A DNA stretch of 64,000 bases, taken from the NCBI RefSeq assembly GCF_016587435.1, contig NZ_BNJJ01000013.1, forward strand, positions 219,904 through 283,903. Reading direction: 5' to 3'. Positions 17,411-27,253 of this stretch are shown here, one piece after another. A model generated the notes under the pieces. That model worked only from the letters and a program-made list of their open reading frames with translations, was not told the origin of the DNA and ran no database searches. The stretch is from Dictyobacter formicarum. Its GTDB lineage: Bacteria > Chloroflexota > Ktedonobacteria > Ktedonobacterales > Ktedonobacteraceae. Numbering within the stretch: the stretch's first letter is position 1; the number at the start of each line of letters is the position of its first letter. A program made the translations under genes and the position numbers.

Positions 17411-18844
17411 CTAGATTTCAGCATCTTCGATATAGACTTTGCTGCTGGCCTGCAACGCATCGGGGGAGCGTCGGACCAGTAAGGCGATAACAACGATGCC
17501 AATCACCAGCCATATGCCGACAATGGGTCCAGCCAGATTCAATGGCGCCGCAGGCAGTGGCGAGAATTGGAAGTAGAGCACAATCAGGAGAATAATGAAT
17601 GGAATGCCTGGAACGATGATATGGCGCAACACGTTAAACTCTTCACGATGCTTACGCAAGTAGAAAAAGGGAACGGATATACAGGTAGCCATATAGACCA
17701 GAATAATCGGCAAGGTCAGCACGGCCCCCAGGAAGGCAAAACCTGTTGTAGTTCCATAGGCGAAACCAGGCAAGAGCGAAAAGATGATCGCCACAATCGT
17801 CGAAAAGATGATTGCCACGTCCGGCACGCTAGCCTTGTTCAAATGGGCCAGGATAGGAGGCAGAGACCTGGTGCGGCCCATGGCGTAGAGCATACGGGAA
17901 GCAGCATTCACACCAGCGTTAGCATTACCAAGCGCGCTATTCAAAATCGCCAGGATGACAATGATATGGAATGGTCCCCATACGCGCGTCGCCATCGTTC
18001 CCCAGGGATCTGGATCACCACTATATGCTCCGATCTTTGCGGGTCCCCAACCGACAACGCCCGCATACGAACAGAAGACATAAAAGATACCGATACTGAG
18101 AGCGGCCAGAACGATCGCGCGCGGCACCGTACGGCGAGGATTTTTGGCCTCTTCCGCCAGGGGCGCCGAAGATTCAAAGCCAGCAAATGCCAGTAGCACA
18201 AAGATCATGCCAAAGAACACACCCTGCCAGCCTCCCAGACCATGTTGCAGGCTGGAGGCGGGATTAAACACCGCTATGGTGTTATTGCCGGAGGTTGCAA
18301 TCAGCCAGATCGATAGCAGCGTAAACACAACAATCTCGATCACGCCAAGCACAATGCCGGTATCAGCAGAAATCTTAATGCCAAAGAAGGTCAGGGCAAA
18401 AACGATCACCGCAAAGATCAAAGCCCAGACGGCCCAGCCCAGATGAATATTAAATGCGCTGGCAACAAAAGAATCCGCTACCGGACCTAACACCAGCAAC
18501 TGAAACGGCACGATCAGCAAATATGCCAGGTCAAACATCCAGCCAGTCAACCAGCCAAGATGAATGCCGAGTGACTCACTGACATAAGTAAAATAGCCGC
18601 CAGCCGATGGAAGGTGCCTGGCCAGCGAACCGATACTCAACGCAATAAAGCAACAAACAATAAGAGCTATGATCACAGCCAGGGGAAGAGCGCTGCCCGT
18701 AAATGGGATAGCTGCTCCCAGGCTAAAAGAAACAGCGGACGCAGGCGCCATCGTAGTGATGGACTGGAACAACACTCCGGGCAGTCCGATAGTGTTCGCG
18801 CGCAACTGGCCTTGTTCAGGCGGGGAAGAAGTTTCGATAGACAT
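17411..18844 (-). CDS. APC-family amino acid/amine permease
   Basis: A 477-residue transporter of the APC superfamily with 12 predicted membrane segments. Seen are the conserved opening SITTMAPASAVSFSLGAAIP (TM1), the LPSAGGYFTYVSESLG loop and helix of TM3, and the cytoplasmic loop with FAGFESSAPLAEEAKNPRRT, a signature of this family. Length is normal. Solutes are typically amino acids, polyamines or amines. It lies on the same strand as, and 145 bp downstream of, an acetamidase/formamidase gene, so the pair may handle uptake and breakdown of a nitrogenous compound. The two genes are separated by a strong palindrome, so co-transcription would require read-through. Confidence 0.9.
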   Translation of the reverse strand: MSIETSSPPEQGQLRANTIGLPGVLFQSITTMAPASAVSFSLGAAIPFTGSALPLAVIIALIVCCFIALSIGSLARHLPSAGGYFTYVSESLGIHLGWLTGWMFDLAYLLIVPFQLLVLGPVADSFVASAFNIHLGWAVWALIFAVIVFALTFFGIKISADTGIVLGVIEIVVFTLLSIWLIATSGNNTIAVFNPASSLQHGLGGWQGVFFGMIFVLLAFAGFESSAPLAEEAKNPRRTVPRAIVLAALSIGIFYVFCSYAGVVGWGPAKIGAYSGDPDPWGTMATRVWGPFHIIVILAILNSALGNANAGVNAASRMLYAMGRTRSLPPILAHLNKASVPDVAIIFSTIVAIIFSLLPGFAYGTTTGFAFLGAVLTLPIILVYMATCISVPFFYLRKHREEFNVLRHIIVPGIPFIILLIVLYFQFSPLPAAPLNLAGPIVGIWLVIGIVVIALLVRRSPDALQASSKVYIEDAEI

Positions 18845-18921
18845 AATAGCTCCTTCTCACAGAAGATAAGAATAACAATTACGACAAAAGGTAGTACAGT
18901 TTCGCTTTTCAAGGAACAAAA

Positions 18922-18981
18922 TATCAGAGTGTTTCAGTTTTTCGATGCCTGCAGGCATCGAAAAACTGAAACACTCTGATA
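18922..18981. terminator. Perfect 60-bp palindrome after the acetamidase gene
   Basis: Arms 18922-18951 and 18952-18981 are exact reverse complements with no loop (centre GATGCCTGCAGGCATC). It begins 8 bp after the stop codon of the acetamidase gene and stands before the permease start at 18844. A terminator or 3'-end stabiliser is the likely role. Confidence 0.8.
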
Positions 18982-18989
18982 GAAATTGG

Positions 18990-19955
18990 CTAGGAATTGT
19001 GGGAGAAAATGCTCAGGGGTAGGAAGGCTCCGACGAGCCAGTTGGGCATATCCACAACTTCACAGAGCTTCAAGTCGACCGCGACACTGCAGAGCATATA
19101 TGCATCTTCGCGTGATAGCTGATAGGTACGCTGCAGATGCTCAATCATATGTCGAACGGCGCTGCGGGTAGCTTCAACCAGGTCAGGACCAATGCCGTCA
19201 GTGGCATAGTAGGGGGCAGTATTGGTGCGAGAAGTCAGAGGTCCACTAGTCAAAAACTGGGGCTGCGGCAACCGCAAGTCTTTACGCACCGTCAGGCGCA
19301 CCGTTGCGTGCATCGGAGTCTCAATAGCCGTACCGCACACCTCGCCATCACCTTGAGCGGCATGCCCATCCCCCATAGAATAGAGGGCTCCAGGGGCCTC
19401 GATCGGCAAATAGAGGTGAGCCCCTTTGGTCAGGTGCCTGGTATCCATATTGCCGCCGTGGCGATATGGAGGAATCGTCGAAAGGGCGCCAGAAGCGCCA
19501 GGAGCCAGGCCAATCTCGCCACAGAAAGGTGCCATTGGAATACGAATGCCAGGCAAAAATTCAGCCCAGCCATCGGCGCCGCCTTCAATCTTCCAGATCT
19601 TCAGGGCCGGCTCGGTAAACTCATCGGCCAGCAGACCGAAACCAGGAATAATCGCGGTCCAGCCCCAATCCGCTGGCTGGAGGTCCACAATCTCAACTTC
19701 CAGCGTATCACCGGGTTCAGCACCCTCAACATAGATCGGCCCATTCACCTGATCAACCCGCGAGAAATCCAGAGTCTTAATTGCCTCAACAGTACTCTCG
19801 GGGCCAATCTGACCACCAGCCGAATCCAGCAGATCAAACTCCACTATTTCACCAGATTGAATCCTGCCAATAGGAGCAATACTGTTATCCCAGGCCAGGT
19901 GCCACTGGTTGCGATGTATATGAATAGTGCGTCCAGAATTATGCGTATGTGTCAT
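18990..19955 (-). CDS. Acetamidase/formamidase family amidase
   Basis: A 321-residue enzyme of the FmdA/AmdA family, which hydrolyses short amides such as formamide or acetamide to ammonia and the acid. Features are the opening HIHRNQWHLAWDNSI, the VNGPIYVEGAEPGDTLEVEI strand block, the FCGEIGLAP segment, the glycine-rich HGGNMDTRHL motif, GDGHAAQGDGEVCGTAIE (conserved metal and active-site region) and the C-terminal MLCSVAVDLKLCEVVD. Length is typical. The ATG has an AAGGATC site at long spacing. It lies upstream of an APC permease on the same strand, suggesting a small amide or amine utilisation unit. Confidence 0.92.
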   Translation of the reverse strand: MTHTHNSGRTIHIHRNQWHLAWDNSIAPIGRIQSGEIVEFDLLDSAGGQIGPESTVEAIKTLDFSRVDQVNGPIYVEGAEPGDTLEVEIVDLQPADWGWTAIIPGFGLLADEFTEPALKIWKIEGGADGWAEFLPGIRIPMAPFCGEIGLAPGASGALSTIPPYRHGGNMDTRHLTKGAHLYLPIEAPGALYSMGDGHAAQGDGEVCGTAIETPMHATVRLTVRKDLRLPQPQFLTSGPLTSRTNTAPYYATDGIGPDLVEATRSAVRHMIEHLQRTYQLSREDAYMLCSVAVDLKLCEVVDMPNWLVGAFLPLSIFSHNS

Positions 19956-20241
19956 AAATTTTAGAACGATCCTTTCTGCGCGATCCCTACCGTCCTTTTC
20001 AAGCTATATACCCATTGTTTGCCTGAAGCGTACTCCATTCTCAACAAAAAGGCAAGGTTAAATATAAAGATGTGCTTATTATAGGGGCGCAGATTCAGCT
20101 TAAAAATCGCAGAAAAGCGTTAAAAACAGCTTGCTTCTTATTTTGCCTATTTACAGTGCTGGCGATGCATTGTATTGTCAGAGAACAGCAACTATGCGCA
20201 AGGATCCAAGCAGCATACGGCAAGGAGCAAAAATAAATAAT

Positions 20242-21033
20242 ATGATTGACATCACTGCATTAAATAATGATATGGAAACCATCATTACCGACATACCCGC
20301 GCCCACCAGCAACCCTGAAATCCCTATACCATTGTCCCTTATCCCACCCACCTATCACGCCACCGTTCACGACATGCCTGCCAGCGAGCGTCCGCGCGAG
20401 CGCCTACAAAAGCAAGGGGCAGAAATACTCACCATCGCCGAATTGTTGGCCATTATTCTGCGCACCGGCACGCAGCGCGAGAATGTCATTGAGGTCGCCA
20501 ACAAATTGATCGTCAAGTATGGTGGCCTGGCCGGACTAGTGAGCGCAGACTTTCATGAGCTCAGTGCTGAACATGGCATTGGTCCGGCAAAATCAGCGCA
20601 GCTAAAAGCGGCATTGGAGATCGGAAAGCGTCTAAGCGTACTGCCAACGGAGAAGCGCTATCAAATCCAGTCGGCCGATGACGCGGCCCGCCTGGTACGC
20701 ATGGAACTGATGTATCTGGATCACGAGGAGATGCACATTCTCCTGCTGGACACCAAGAATCAGGTCGTCGAATGCGTCAAACGCTACAAGGGGACCGTCA
20801 ACAGCTCGGTGCTGCGCATCGCTGAGATTATGCGTCCCGCCATCACCCGTAACTGCCCCCGCATCATCGTCAGCCACAACCATCCCAGCGGCGATCCCAC
20901 ACCATCAGCGGAGGACATAGAAGTTACCTATCAGCTGGCCGAAGCTGGCAAATTACTGGATATCGAACTCCTCGACCACATCATCATCGGCAACCCACTC
21001 TACATCAGCTTGAAGGAGAAACTGAACTGGTGA
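20242..21033 (+). CDS. radC: RadC/JAB-domain protein
   Basis: RadC-family protein of 263 residues: an N-terminal helix-hairpin-helix part (LTIAELLAIILRTGT, then HELSAEHGIGPAKSAQLKAA) followed by the JAB/MPN metalloprotease-like domain with the JAMM motif HNHPSGDPTPSAED and an upstream Glu. Historically linked to DNA repair, although the true biochemical role is unsettled. The frame is open further upstream (to 20131); I choose the ATG at 20242 because AAGGAG stands at 20222-20227 and the earlier part lacks protein character. The stop codon TGA (21031-21033) is itself part of a 29-bp stem. It is convergent with lon. Confidence 0.9.
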   Translation: MIDITALNNDMETIITDIPAPTSNPEIPIPLSLIPPTYHATVHDMPASERPRERLQKQGAEILTIAELLAIILRTGTQRENVIEVANKLIVKYGGLAGLVSADFHELSAEHGIGPAKSAQLKAALEIGKRLSVLPTEKRYQIQSADDAARLVRMELMYLDHEEMHILLLDTKNQVVECVKRYKGTVNSSVLRIAEIMRPAITRNCPRIIVSHNHPSGDPTPSAEDIEVTYQLAEAGKLLDIELLDHIIIGNPLYISLKEKLNW

Positions 21034-21097
21034 AATTAGTGGATAAAAAGGGGACGAGCGCGGTTGCACTCGTCCCCTTTTTATCCACTAATTTCAC
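21030..21097 (+). terminator. 29-bp hairpin that includes the radC stop codon
   Basis: Arms 21030-21058 and 21069-21097 are exact complements (outer TGAAATTAGTGGATAAAAAG, inner GGGGACGAG) with a 10-nt loop. The radC TGA at 21031-21033 lies in the outer left arm. Terminates radC (+). Confidence 0.85.
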
Positions 21098-21110
21098 TAT
21101 ATGGGAACGC

Positions 21111-21156
21111 AAAGCTTAATACAATGAATGCACTTGCATTCATTGTATTAAGCTTT
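21111..21156 (-). terminator. 22-bp hairpin that includes the lon stop codon
   Basis: Arms 21111-21132 and 21135-21156 are exact complements with a 2-nt centre (outer AAAGCTTAATAC, inner AATGAATGCA). The lon stop codon (complement of 21148-21150) is inside the stem. Probably terminates lon (-). Confidence 0.8.
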
Positions 21157-23991
21157 GGCAACAGCCTTTTCGCCTTTGCGCTTGCGATGACGACCGTCGC
21201 CATTGGCTGCGATCTTCTCGTCATGCTCGCCCTCAGGGACCAGAGCAATGTCGAGGACCTGGCGAATGTCGCTGACAAAGGTGAAGTGCATTTGCTCGCG
21301 CAACTCGTTGGGAATGTCCTCCATAAACTCGGCCTCGTTTTTGGCGGGCAGGATAACCGAGCGGATACCAGAGCGGTAGGCCGCCAGCACCTTCTCTTTA
21401 ACGCCGCCAATAGGCATGACTTTGCCCCGCAAGGTAATCTCACCGGTCATCGCCAGATCGGAACGGACTTTACGGCCGCTGGCCAGCGAGACCAGCACTG
21501 TCACCATCGTCACACCGGCCGATGGTCCATCCTTAGGGATAGCTCCAGCGGGGACATGGATATGCACATTCTGGCCCTCAAACACGTTCTTAGGCAGCCC
21601 CAGAGCGGTGGAATTGGAGCGCACATAGCTAAGGGCAGCAATGGCAGATTCTTTCATCACATCTCCCAACTGGCCTGTCAGGATCAGGCGCTCTTCTTTA
21701 CCCGGCATAGTCGCGGCCTCAATAAACATGATTTCGCCACCCACCGAGGTCCAGGCCATACCTGTCGCGATACCAGGACGATCGATACGCTCGGCCGCCT
21801 CGTCGAAGAAACGCTGACGACCCAGGTATTCAGTCACCTTATCCGCGGTAACATGCACAGGGGTTGGCAGGCCTTCAGAGATCTGGCGCGCCACCTTACG
21901 GCACAGCGAGCCCACCTGGCGCTCCAGGTTACGTACACCAGCCTCGCGTGTGTAATCGCGAATCAGGCGTCGCAGCGCATCATCGTCGATTGTCAATTCA
22001 TCTGGCTTCAAACCATTAGACTCACGCTGCTTGGGAAGCAGATAGTTAAGGGCAATATGTAGCTTCTGCTCCTCGGTATAGCCAGACAATTCTAGAATTT
22101 CCATACGATCGCGCAGAGGCGCAGGAATAGGTTCCAACGCATTGGCGGTGGCGATAAACATCACTTTGGACAAATCAAAAGGCAGATCCAGGTAGTTATC
22201 GCGGAAGTTAAAGTTCTGCTCGGGGTCCAGCACCTCAAGGAGCGCGGATGAAGGATCACCACGCCAATCGGCGCCCACTTTATCGACCTCGTCCAGCATA
22301 ATCACCGGATCATTGGCCTCAACACGGCGCAGCGTCTGGATAATACGCCCCGGCATAGCTCCAATATAGGTACGGCGATGACCACGAATCTCAGCCTCAT
22401 CGCGAATACCGCCCAGCGACATGCGCGCAAACTTACGACCCAACGCGCGAGCGATCGACTGACCAAGCGAAGTCTTACCAACTCCAGGAGGGCCAACGAA
22501 GCACAGAATAGGCTCGCGATGCAAAGGACGCGCCGCCTCCTGATCCTTCAACGGCTGGGTAGGAACAATCTTCTCAATCTCCACACCCTCCTCACTCCCA
22601 TTGATCTCGCGCTCATGTGCGATCTCCTCAGACAGACGATCCTCTTTCAAGCGGCGTACCGCCAGATACTCCAGGATACGCTCTTTAATCTTGTGCAGAT
22701 CATAATGATCCTCATCCAGCACCTCACGGGCATGAGAAACATCGATCTGGGTAGCGGTCCCTTTATTCCAGGGTAACGATACCAGCAACTCAATATAGGT
22801 ACGGATAATACTATACTCAGGGGAAACCGTCGGCAGCTTCTCAAGGCGCGACAGCTCACGATTAGCCTCTTTATAGGCCTCCTCGGGCATCTTCGCCTCT
22901 TCAATCTTACGCCGCAGCTCATTAACAGTCGCCTGCTCCTCGCTCTCCTCACCCAGTTCCCGCTGAATCGCCTTCAACTGTTCACGCAGCAAGTATTCTC
23001 GCTGCACTTTGCCCATCTCTTCCTGGGCACTATTCTGAATTTTCTTGCCCAGTTCCAGAATTTCCAGCTCGTGAGCCAGAAAATTGCTCAACAGACTCAG
23101 CTTCTCATGTACAGAATCGATCTCAAGCAGCTTCTGACGCAACTCCATATCCATCTGCACAAAAGTAGCAATCACATACACAACCTGGCGCGGCTCCTCC
23201 AGGTTCAAAGTTGCCGCAGCCACGCCTTCCGGCACATTTTGCACCAGAGCGACCAGCCGCTGGAAGTAGCTAATCACATTGCGCTTGATCGCCTCGGTCT
23301 CTGTATCAGATTCCTGAATATCCGGTTTCGTCGTCACGCGTGCCTGTAGATAAGGTTTCTCCTGAGTAAACTCATCAATGGTCACGCGCTCCAGGCCCTG
23401 AACAGCGATCTGCACCGTACCATCCGGCATCCGGAACATACGACCAACACGAGAAACCGTACCGACGCGATAGATATCATCCGGGCCCGCATGATCGATA
23501 TCCGGTGACTTCTGAGCCACCAGCACAACCAGGCGATTGCCGCGCATCACATCATCGATCAAACGGATATAGCGCTCTTGCCCAACCGAGAAAGGCTGCA
23601 CAGAGAAAGGATAAATCACGGTATCCTTCAAAGGCAAAATGGGCAACACCCCAGGAATATTCAGGCGCTCCTCATCTTCTCCATGGGCTGGAAGTTCACC
23701 ACCCTCACTCTCAGGAGCCGCCCCTTCAGTACCAGTAGTAGTCGTCGTCGTCTCATCGGACGACTTCTCATCAGAAGGCGATGATGGCTCCGACTCATCG
23801 TCGGTAGCAGAAGGATGCTCCTGATCAGCTTCGTTATCGCTCACAGGCGCATCCTCAGATGCATCCTCATCGACGGGCTGACTCTCCAGAAGCTCGTCCA
23901 CAATATCTGCGTTTGCCTTTTGCATCACATCCTCTTGCGGATCAGCCGCATGCTGATTTGTAATCTTTTCCATAAAATCATCTCTACGCAT
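21148..23991 (-). CDS. lon: ATP-dependent protease Lon
   Basis: LonA-type AAA+ protease, 947 residues, cytosolic hexamer degrading misfolded and regulatory proteins. In order: an acidic Asp/Glu/Ser-rich N-terminal extension of about 110 residues not found in standard Lon (about 800), the LON N domain (from [19 protein letters not shown]), the coiled-coil region, AAA+ with Walker [13 protein letters not shown] and Walker [10 protein letters not shown], and the protease domain with catalytic Ser in [10 protein letters not shown] and catalytic Lys in [14 protein letters not shown]. The start at 23991 lacks a clear ribosome site; an in-frame ATG at 23973 is an alternative. It follows hsp20 by 10 bp, forming a proteostasis operon. 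Confidence 0.95.
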   Translation of the reverse strand: MRRDDFMEKITNQHAADPQEDVMQKANADIVDELLESQPVDEDASEDAPVSDNEADQEHPSATDDESEPSSPSDEKSSDETTTTTTGTEGAAPESEGGELPAHGEDEERLNIPGVLPILPLKDTVIYPFSVQPFSVGQERYIRLIDDVMRGNRLVVLVAQKSPDIDHAGPDDIYRVGTVSRVGRMFRMPDGTVQIAVQGLERVTIDEFTQEKPYLQARVTTKPDIQESDTETEAIKRNVISYFQRLVALVQNVPEGVAAATLNLEEPRQVVYVIATFVQMDMELRQKLLEIDSVHEKLSLLSNFLAHELEILELGKKIQNSAQEEMGKVQREYLLREQLKAIQRELGEESEEQATVNELRRKIEEAKMPEEAYKEANRELSRLEKLPTVSPEYSIIRTYIELLVSLPWNKGTATQIDVSHAREVLDEDHYDLHKIKERILEYLAVRRLKEDRLSEEIAHEREINGSEEGVEIEKIVPTQPLKDQEAARPLHREPILCFVGPPGVGKTSLGQSIARALGRKFARMSLGGIRDEAEIRGHRRTYIGAMPGRIIQTLRRVEANDPVIMLDEVDKVGADWRGDPSSALLEVLDPEQNFNFRDNYLDLPFDLSKVMFIATANALEPIPAPLRDRMEILELSGYTEEQKLHIALNYLLPKQRESNGLKPDELTIDDDALRRLIRDYTREAGVRNLERQVGSLCRKVARQISEGLPTPVHVTADKVTEYLGRQRFFDEAAERIDRPGIATGMAWTSVGGEIMFIEAATMPGKEERLILTGQLGDVMKESAIAALSYVRSNSTALGLPKNVFEGQNVHIHVPAGAIPKDGPSAGVTMVTVLVSLASGRKVRSDLAMTGEITLRGKVMPIGGVKEKVLAAYRSGIRSVILPAKNEAEFMEDIPNELREQMHFTFVSDIRQVLDIALVPEGEHDEKIAANGDGRHRKRKGEKAVAKA

Positions 23992-24001
23992 TTCGACTAT
24001 T

Positions 24002-24478
24002 TTACTCTTGTTTCACGACATCTTGAACGTGCAATTGTTCAGCCTCTTTAGCAGGCAATTTCGGTAAATCTACAGAGAGCATGCCATTCTCATAGCGAGC
24101 AATAACCGCATCCTGATCGATGGGTCGGGGAATAAATACCTCTACCCGGAAGGGGCCATAACGAATTTGTGCCTCCTGGTAGCTCAAATGTTCGCGAGCC
24201 TCATGAACATCGCGTCGCTCGCCACTAACAACCAACGCATCTTCGTACAGAGTAACTTCAATATTTTCTTCTTGCATGCCAGCGAGCTCGATTTTTACCC
24301 TGATCAAATCAGCCGACTCAAGAATATCGGCCGGAGGACACCATGTCGTAGACTGCTGCAGAATCGACTGCTGGCCCTGGCGAAGCGCGTCATTTAGAAG
24401 CTGACGATAATGCTGCTCCAGTTGCTTTTGTGACCCCTCACGAGAACGATAGGTCACATACCGATAGCGCATGCGCAT
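24002..24478 (-). CDS. Hsp20/alpha-crystallin small heat-shock protein
   Basis: Small heat-shock protein of 158 residues that holds unfolding proteins until refolding or degradation. The alpha-crystallin domain spans about residues 50-145, with the strands DLIRVKIELAGMQEENIEVT, LVVSGER and the closing GMLSVDLPK; the I-X-I/V type C-terminal tail is not obvious. I choose the ATG at 24478, preceded by AGGGG with 8 nt spacing, over the ATG at 24496. It lies 10 bp upstream of lon on the same strand, so a chaperone and a protease for damaged proteins are made together. No CIRCE or HrcA site is recognised upstream. Confidence 0.9.
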   Translation of the reverse strand: MRMRYRYVTYRSREGSQKQLEQHYRQLLNDALRQGQQSILQQSTTWCPPADILESADLIRVKIELAGMQEENIEVTLYEDALVVSGERRDVHEAREHLSYQEAQIRYGPFRVEVFIPRPIDQDAVIARYENGMLSVDLPKLPAKEAEQLHVQDVVKQE

Positions 24479-24710
24479 AGCTTTTACCCCTATCATAAAT
24501 CAAAAGGGATGGCACACGGCCTCTACTTACCTATGTAAATGAACGAAGAACTTGCCTGTATACAATATCACGACAAGCATAATTATTGGAAGGAGGGGAC
24601 GTGCATCTCTATAGAAAAAGGCAAAAGACCCAGGCATTTATTCCATGCACTGAATGACGAATGCCCGCTGCCTTTTGCCATAAACGACGCTACAAAAAAG
24701 ATGTTGTGCT

Positions 24711-24917
24711 TTACCCGAGAGGAAGATCCTTCTCTCCTGAGGCAAGAGCTATCTGGCATTCCGAACAAAGATATTCATACTCGGAATTGCTCTCTGAAAG
24801 AACATCACTTTGAACCACGCGAGCATGCCGGAGACGAGTTGCCTTCCCGCATCGCGCGCAAGTGACATATGTTTCCGTGACGGCAGTTCGTCGGGTTCCA
24901 AGAACGTCTTCCTGCAT
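24711..24917 (-). CDS. Small zinc-ribbon protein of unknown function
   Basis: A 68-residue protein with two CxxC pairs, TCARCGK and LCSECQ, separated by about 27 residues, the pattern of a zinc ribbon or treble clef. The rest is charged and has no membrane segment. The ATG at 24917 follows AGGTG with 6 nt spacing; an in-frame GTG at 24926 is a possible alternative. It stands alone between hsp20 and an unknown gene on the other strand. A nucleic-acid or regulatory protein-binding role is possible but not shown by the sequence. Confidence 0.7.
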   Translation of the reverse strand: MQEDVLGTRRTAVTETYVTCARCGKATRLRHARVVQSDVLSESNSEYEYLCSECQIALASGEKDLPLG

Positions 24918-25212
24918 GACCGACACCTGTCTTTCTATGCTATTTCAGAATAGGCTAAATCATAAAATGCTCCATATCCACGTATATGGAACTTTTGCCA
25001 GAGAACACATCAAAAGACCTTTCATTAAGGCCTAACACCCTTGATTATGGCACGCCGTATATAAAATTGCAAGTATATTTGACGAGTTTACATTGATATG
25101 CTACTATGTTTCTATATCCCCTTTAAATACCATCAATTATTTTCTGTAGCGCGTCCTCAGAACTTTCGTCACTGTATTTGTCACCCCTACAATAACGAGG
25201 GCAAGAAATACG

Positions 25213-25692
25213 ATGATCATGCAAACGTTCAGGCGTTGGCTGAACAAATTATTTGGCTGGTGGCCCTGGAAAAACTCAACCACAATCGATCAAGTTCAAC
25301 CAGCAAGCAGTGCAGGTTGGAGCACCTTTCCAGAAACCACCTGGCGTTCAAGTATCAACAAGACAGAGTCGGCAACGCCACAAACAGGCAACACATCCAT
25401 CGCAATTGAACAAGGCACGGATAACACGCACCCGGACGTGCAGTCCATCAGGCATGACCTACCAGCAGACACCAGTATCCAGGCGCCATCTCCTACTACC
25501 AACAATAGTGATTTTTTAGCCCCACTCCCTATTTTATCCAACAAAAAGCCGGATGATACCACCAAACTACCAACCCGGGATAGTACAGACACAGAAAGTC
25601 ATTTATTGTTCCTCCGCTATCTTGTTCAAAATGGCATTGTCAATGAAGGTTTTAAAGAAGGACAAATACCAAAACAATACAGGACCGAATAG
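25213..25692 (+). CDS. Protein of unknown function with amphipathic N-terminus
   Basis: A 159-residue protein with three parts. The first is a tryptophan- and arginine-rich amphipathic N-terminal helix (FRRWLNKLFGWWPWKN) that could lie on the membrane surface. The second is a long low-complexity linker rich in Thr, Ser, Pro and Gln. The third is a compact C-terminal segment (SHLLFLRYLVQNGIVNEGF) that looks conserved. The start follows a GAGGGCAAG sequence. I do not recognise the family. The N- and C-terminal ends look like docking elements joined by a flexible spacer. Confidence 0.6.
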   Translation: MIMQTFRRWLNKLFGWWPWKNSTTIDQVQPASSAGWSTFPETTWRSSINKTESATPQTGNTSIAIEQGTDNTHPDVQSIRHDLPADTSIQAPSPTTNNSDFLAPLPILSNKKPDDTTKLPTRDSTDTESHLLFLRYLVQNGIVNEGFKEGQIPKQYRTE

Positions 25693-25880
25693 GGCCAGAG
25701 GGTAGGTCAGAACGCTAAGCGGGCTATATAGAATATAGCCTTCACATCACAAATAGACAGCAAGCAAATATAAAAAAGAAGAGTTGCTAGATAGAACACC
25801 AATCATAGTCGGTCAGCACTATATATCAGAGAAGAGGGGGGACACATGATCTCTCATTTAATCCCCCAAAGGCATGTTAG

Positions 25881-26786
25881 CTAGACATTAGCAGCGGTAA
25901 AACCTTGCGTCTGCGCCTCTTTTTCAGAAGAAAAGTAGATCACATCCATAGGCTCACCATCAGCCGTGCCTAATTGATCAAGGGGAGTTTCAACAGGATA
26001 ATACTTTTTGGTGCTGGCCAGGCCCACAAAAGTAGCGTCAGTAGGGGTAGATTGCGCGGATTCGGCCAACTCCGTCGCGCTCTTATCAGACACAGGTCCA
26101 TCATGATCAGCGATCATCTCTACCTCATCAAAAGGGTGAGATTCTGGATAGCTGGTCTTGCTACTGATCGCATGAATTTCGCCCCTTGGTTGCGAGACAT
26201 GGATCCTCGAGCGATTGGCATCATAACTCAACTGAATTGAAGAATCATTAGCTACTTTAGCATCGCGCAGGCGTCGACGTACCAGGACAAATGTCACAAT
26301 GGAAGCCGCCGTCAAACCACAGCCAAAACCAAGGGCAATCCAAAAACTACGCTCTTGTTCCGCAATGTTCTGCTGCGCCTTGCGGCTACGCTTGCCTAAT
26401 TCATGAGAGAACTCGCTACCACGCTCAGCCAGAGCCTGCGAAAACTTATTACTGCGCTCAAGAAAATCTTCTGTCAGCTCATTAGCGCGCTTCAACATGT
26501 CCTGATTCGCGGAACGCTCGCGCAAATCCTCCAAAACATCAGCCAACGAAGCACCAATTGATTGTAGACGATCTTGCAAATCAGACTGAACATCAGTCGC
26601 GAAAGCAGCAACTTTCTCTTTCCGATCGGCATTGCGAATATCTGCAGCAGCCTGTTCTGCCTGCTGCTGGGCACGAATACGTTCAACAGCCGCACCAACC
26701 ATGGGAGCCAGTGTACTGGCCGATAAAACACCAACACGGACCCAGCGGCCCGCGCTCTGGAATATATTTTTCTGTTTAGATTTCAT
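25881..26786 (-). CDS. Coiled-coil protein with one membrane segment
   Basis: A 301-residue protein of unknown function. I choose the ATG at 26786, which has an excellent ribosome site (GAGGAGGT, 6 nt spacing), over the open frame to 26870. A short hydrophobic stretch near residues 17-33 (VGVLSASTLAPMVGAA) is followed by a highly charged Ala/Gln/Glu-rich coiled coil (about 35-145). Then comes a membrane segment (about 152-172, FWIALGFGCGLTAASIVTFV) and a soluble C-terminal region. The last 40 residues (KYYPVETPLDQL ... YFSSEKEAQTQGF) resemble the small metal-binding domain of Ada-type and nuclease-linked modules, in which the aromatic-His-Cys ligands are here replaced. Function cannot be named. 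Confidence 0.7.
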   Translation of the reverse strand: MKSKQKNIFQSAGRWVRVGVLSASTLAPMVGAAVERIRAQQQAEQAAADIRNADRKEKVAAFATDVQSDLQDRLQSIGASLADVLEDLRERSANQDMLKRANELTEDFLERSNKFSQALAERGSEFSHELGKRSRKAQQNIAEQERSFWIALGFGCGLTAASIVTFVLVRRRLRDAKVANDSSIQLSYDANRSRIHVSQPRGEIHAISSKTSYPESHPFDEVEMIADHDGPVSDKSATELAESAQSTPTDATFVGLASTKKYYPVETPLDQLGTADGEPMDVIYFSSEKEAQTQGFTAANV

Positions 26787-27253
26787 AACAACCTCCTCAT
26801 TCAGAGCGACGCTACTTATTACAGGACACGCTTCATAAACCATTATCGATGTACAGGTCGAGTAAATCATGAAAGCGAGTACATCAGAAGAAGCTCACTC
26901 TACCACCTGTTTATAGCCTGCCAATTCCATATAGATAAAGGCGACAGAGCTCCTGCATTAGTATGTCAGCTTATATCGAAATATGTCAAGAAAACGAGTT
27001 GTATTTCAATGATGAGATAGAATAAGCACAAATGCAGATAAGCTATCGATAGGAAGCATTTAGTAGAAAAAAACACCGCTTAAGAATGTAGGCGGAGAAG
27101 AAGAGGAAGAAAAAGGAAGGGAAAAAACCGCAGCAATGCCAGGTACAGCCCCAACAATAGCAGCTCCAGGGCAACGTGTGCACTCACCAGTTGTCAAGCA
27201 TAGTTAAGCAGCCTGACAATCATACATACAATTATAGCTGACAGAAAAGGAGA
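26787..27253. other. Intergenic region without recognised features
   Basis: About 470 bp between two minus-strand genes. It contains a purine-rich tract at about 27087-27128 made of GA-rich runs and ending in GGGAAAAAAC. No ORF with a ribosome site and no clear hairpin is seen. Confidence 0.4.

Noticed and set aside
21064..22062. 332-codon plus-strand open frame inside lon
   Set aside because: Antisense shadow of lon, beginning inside the radC-lon terminators; no ribosome site.
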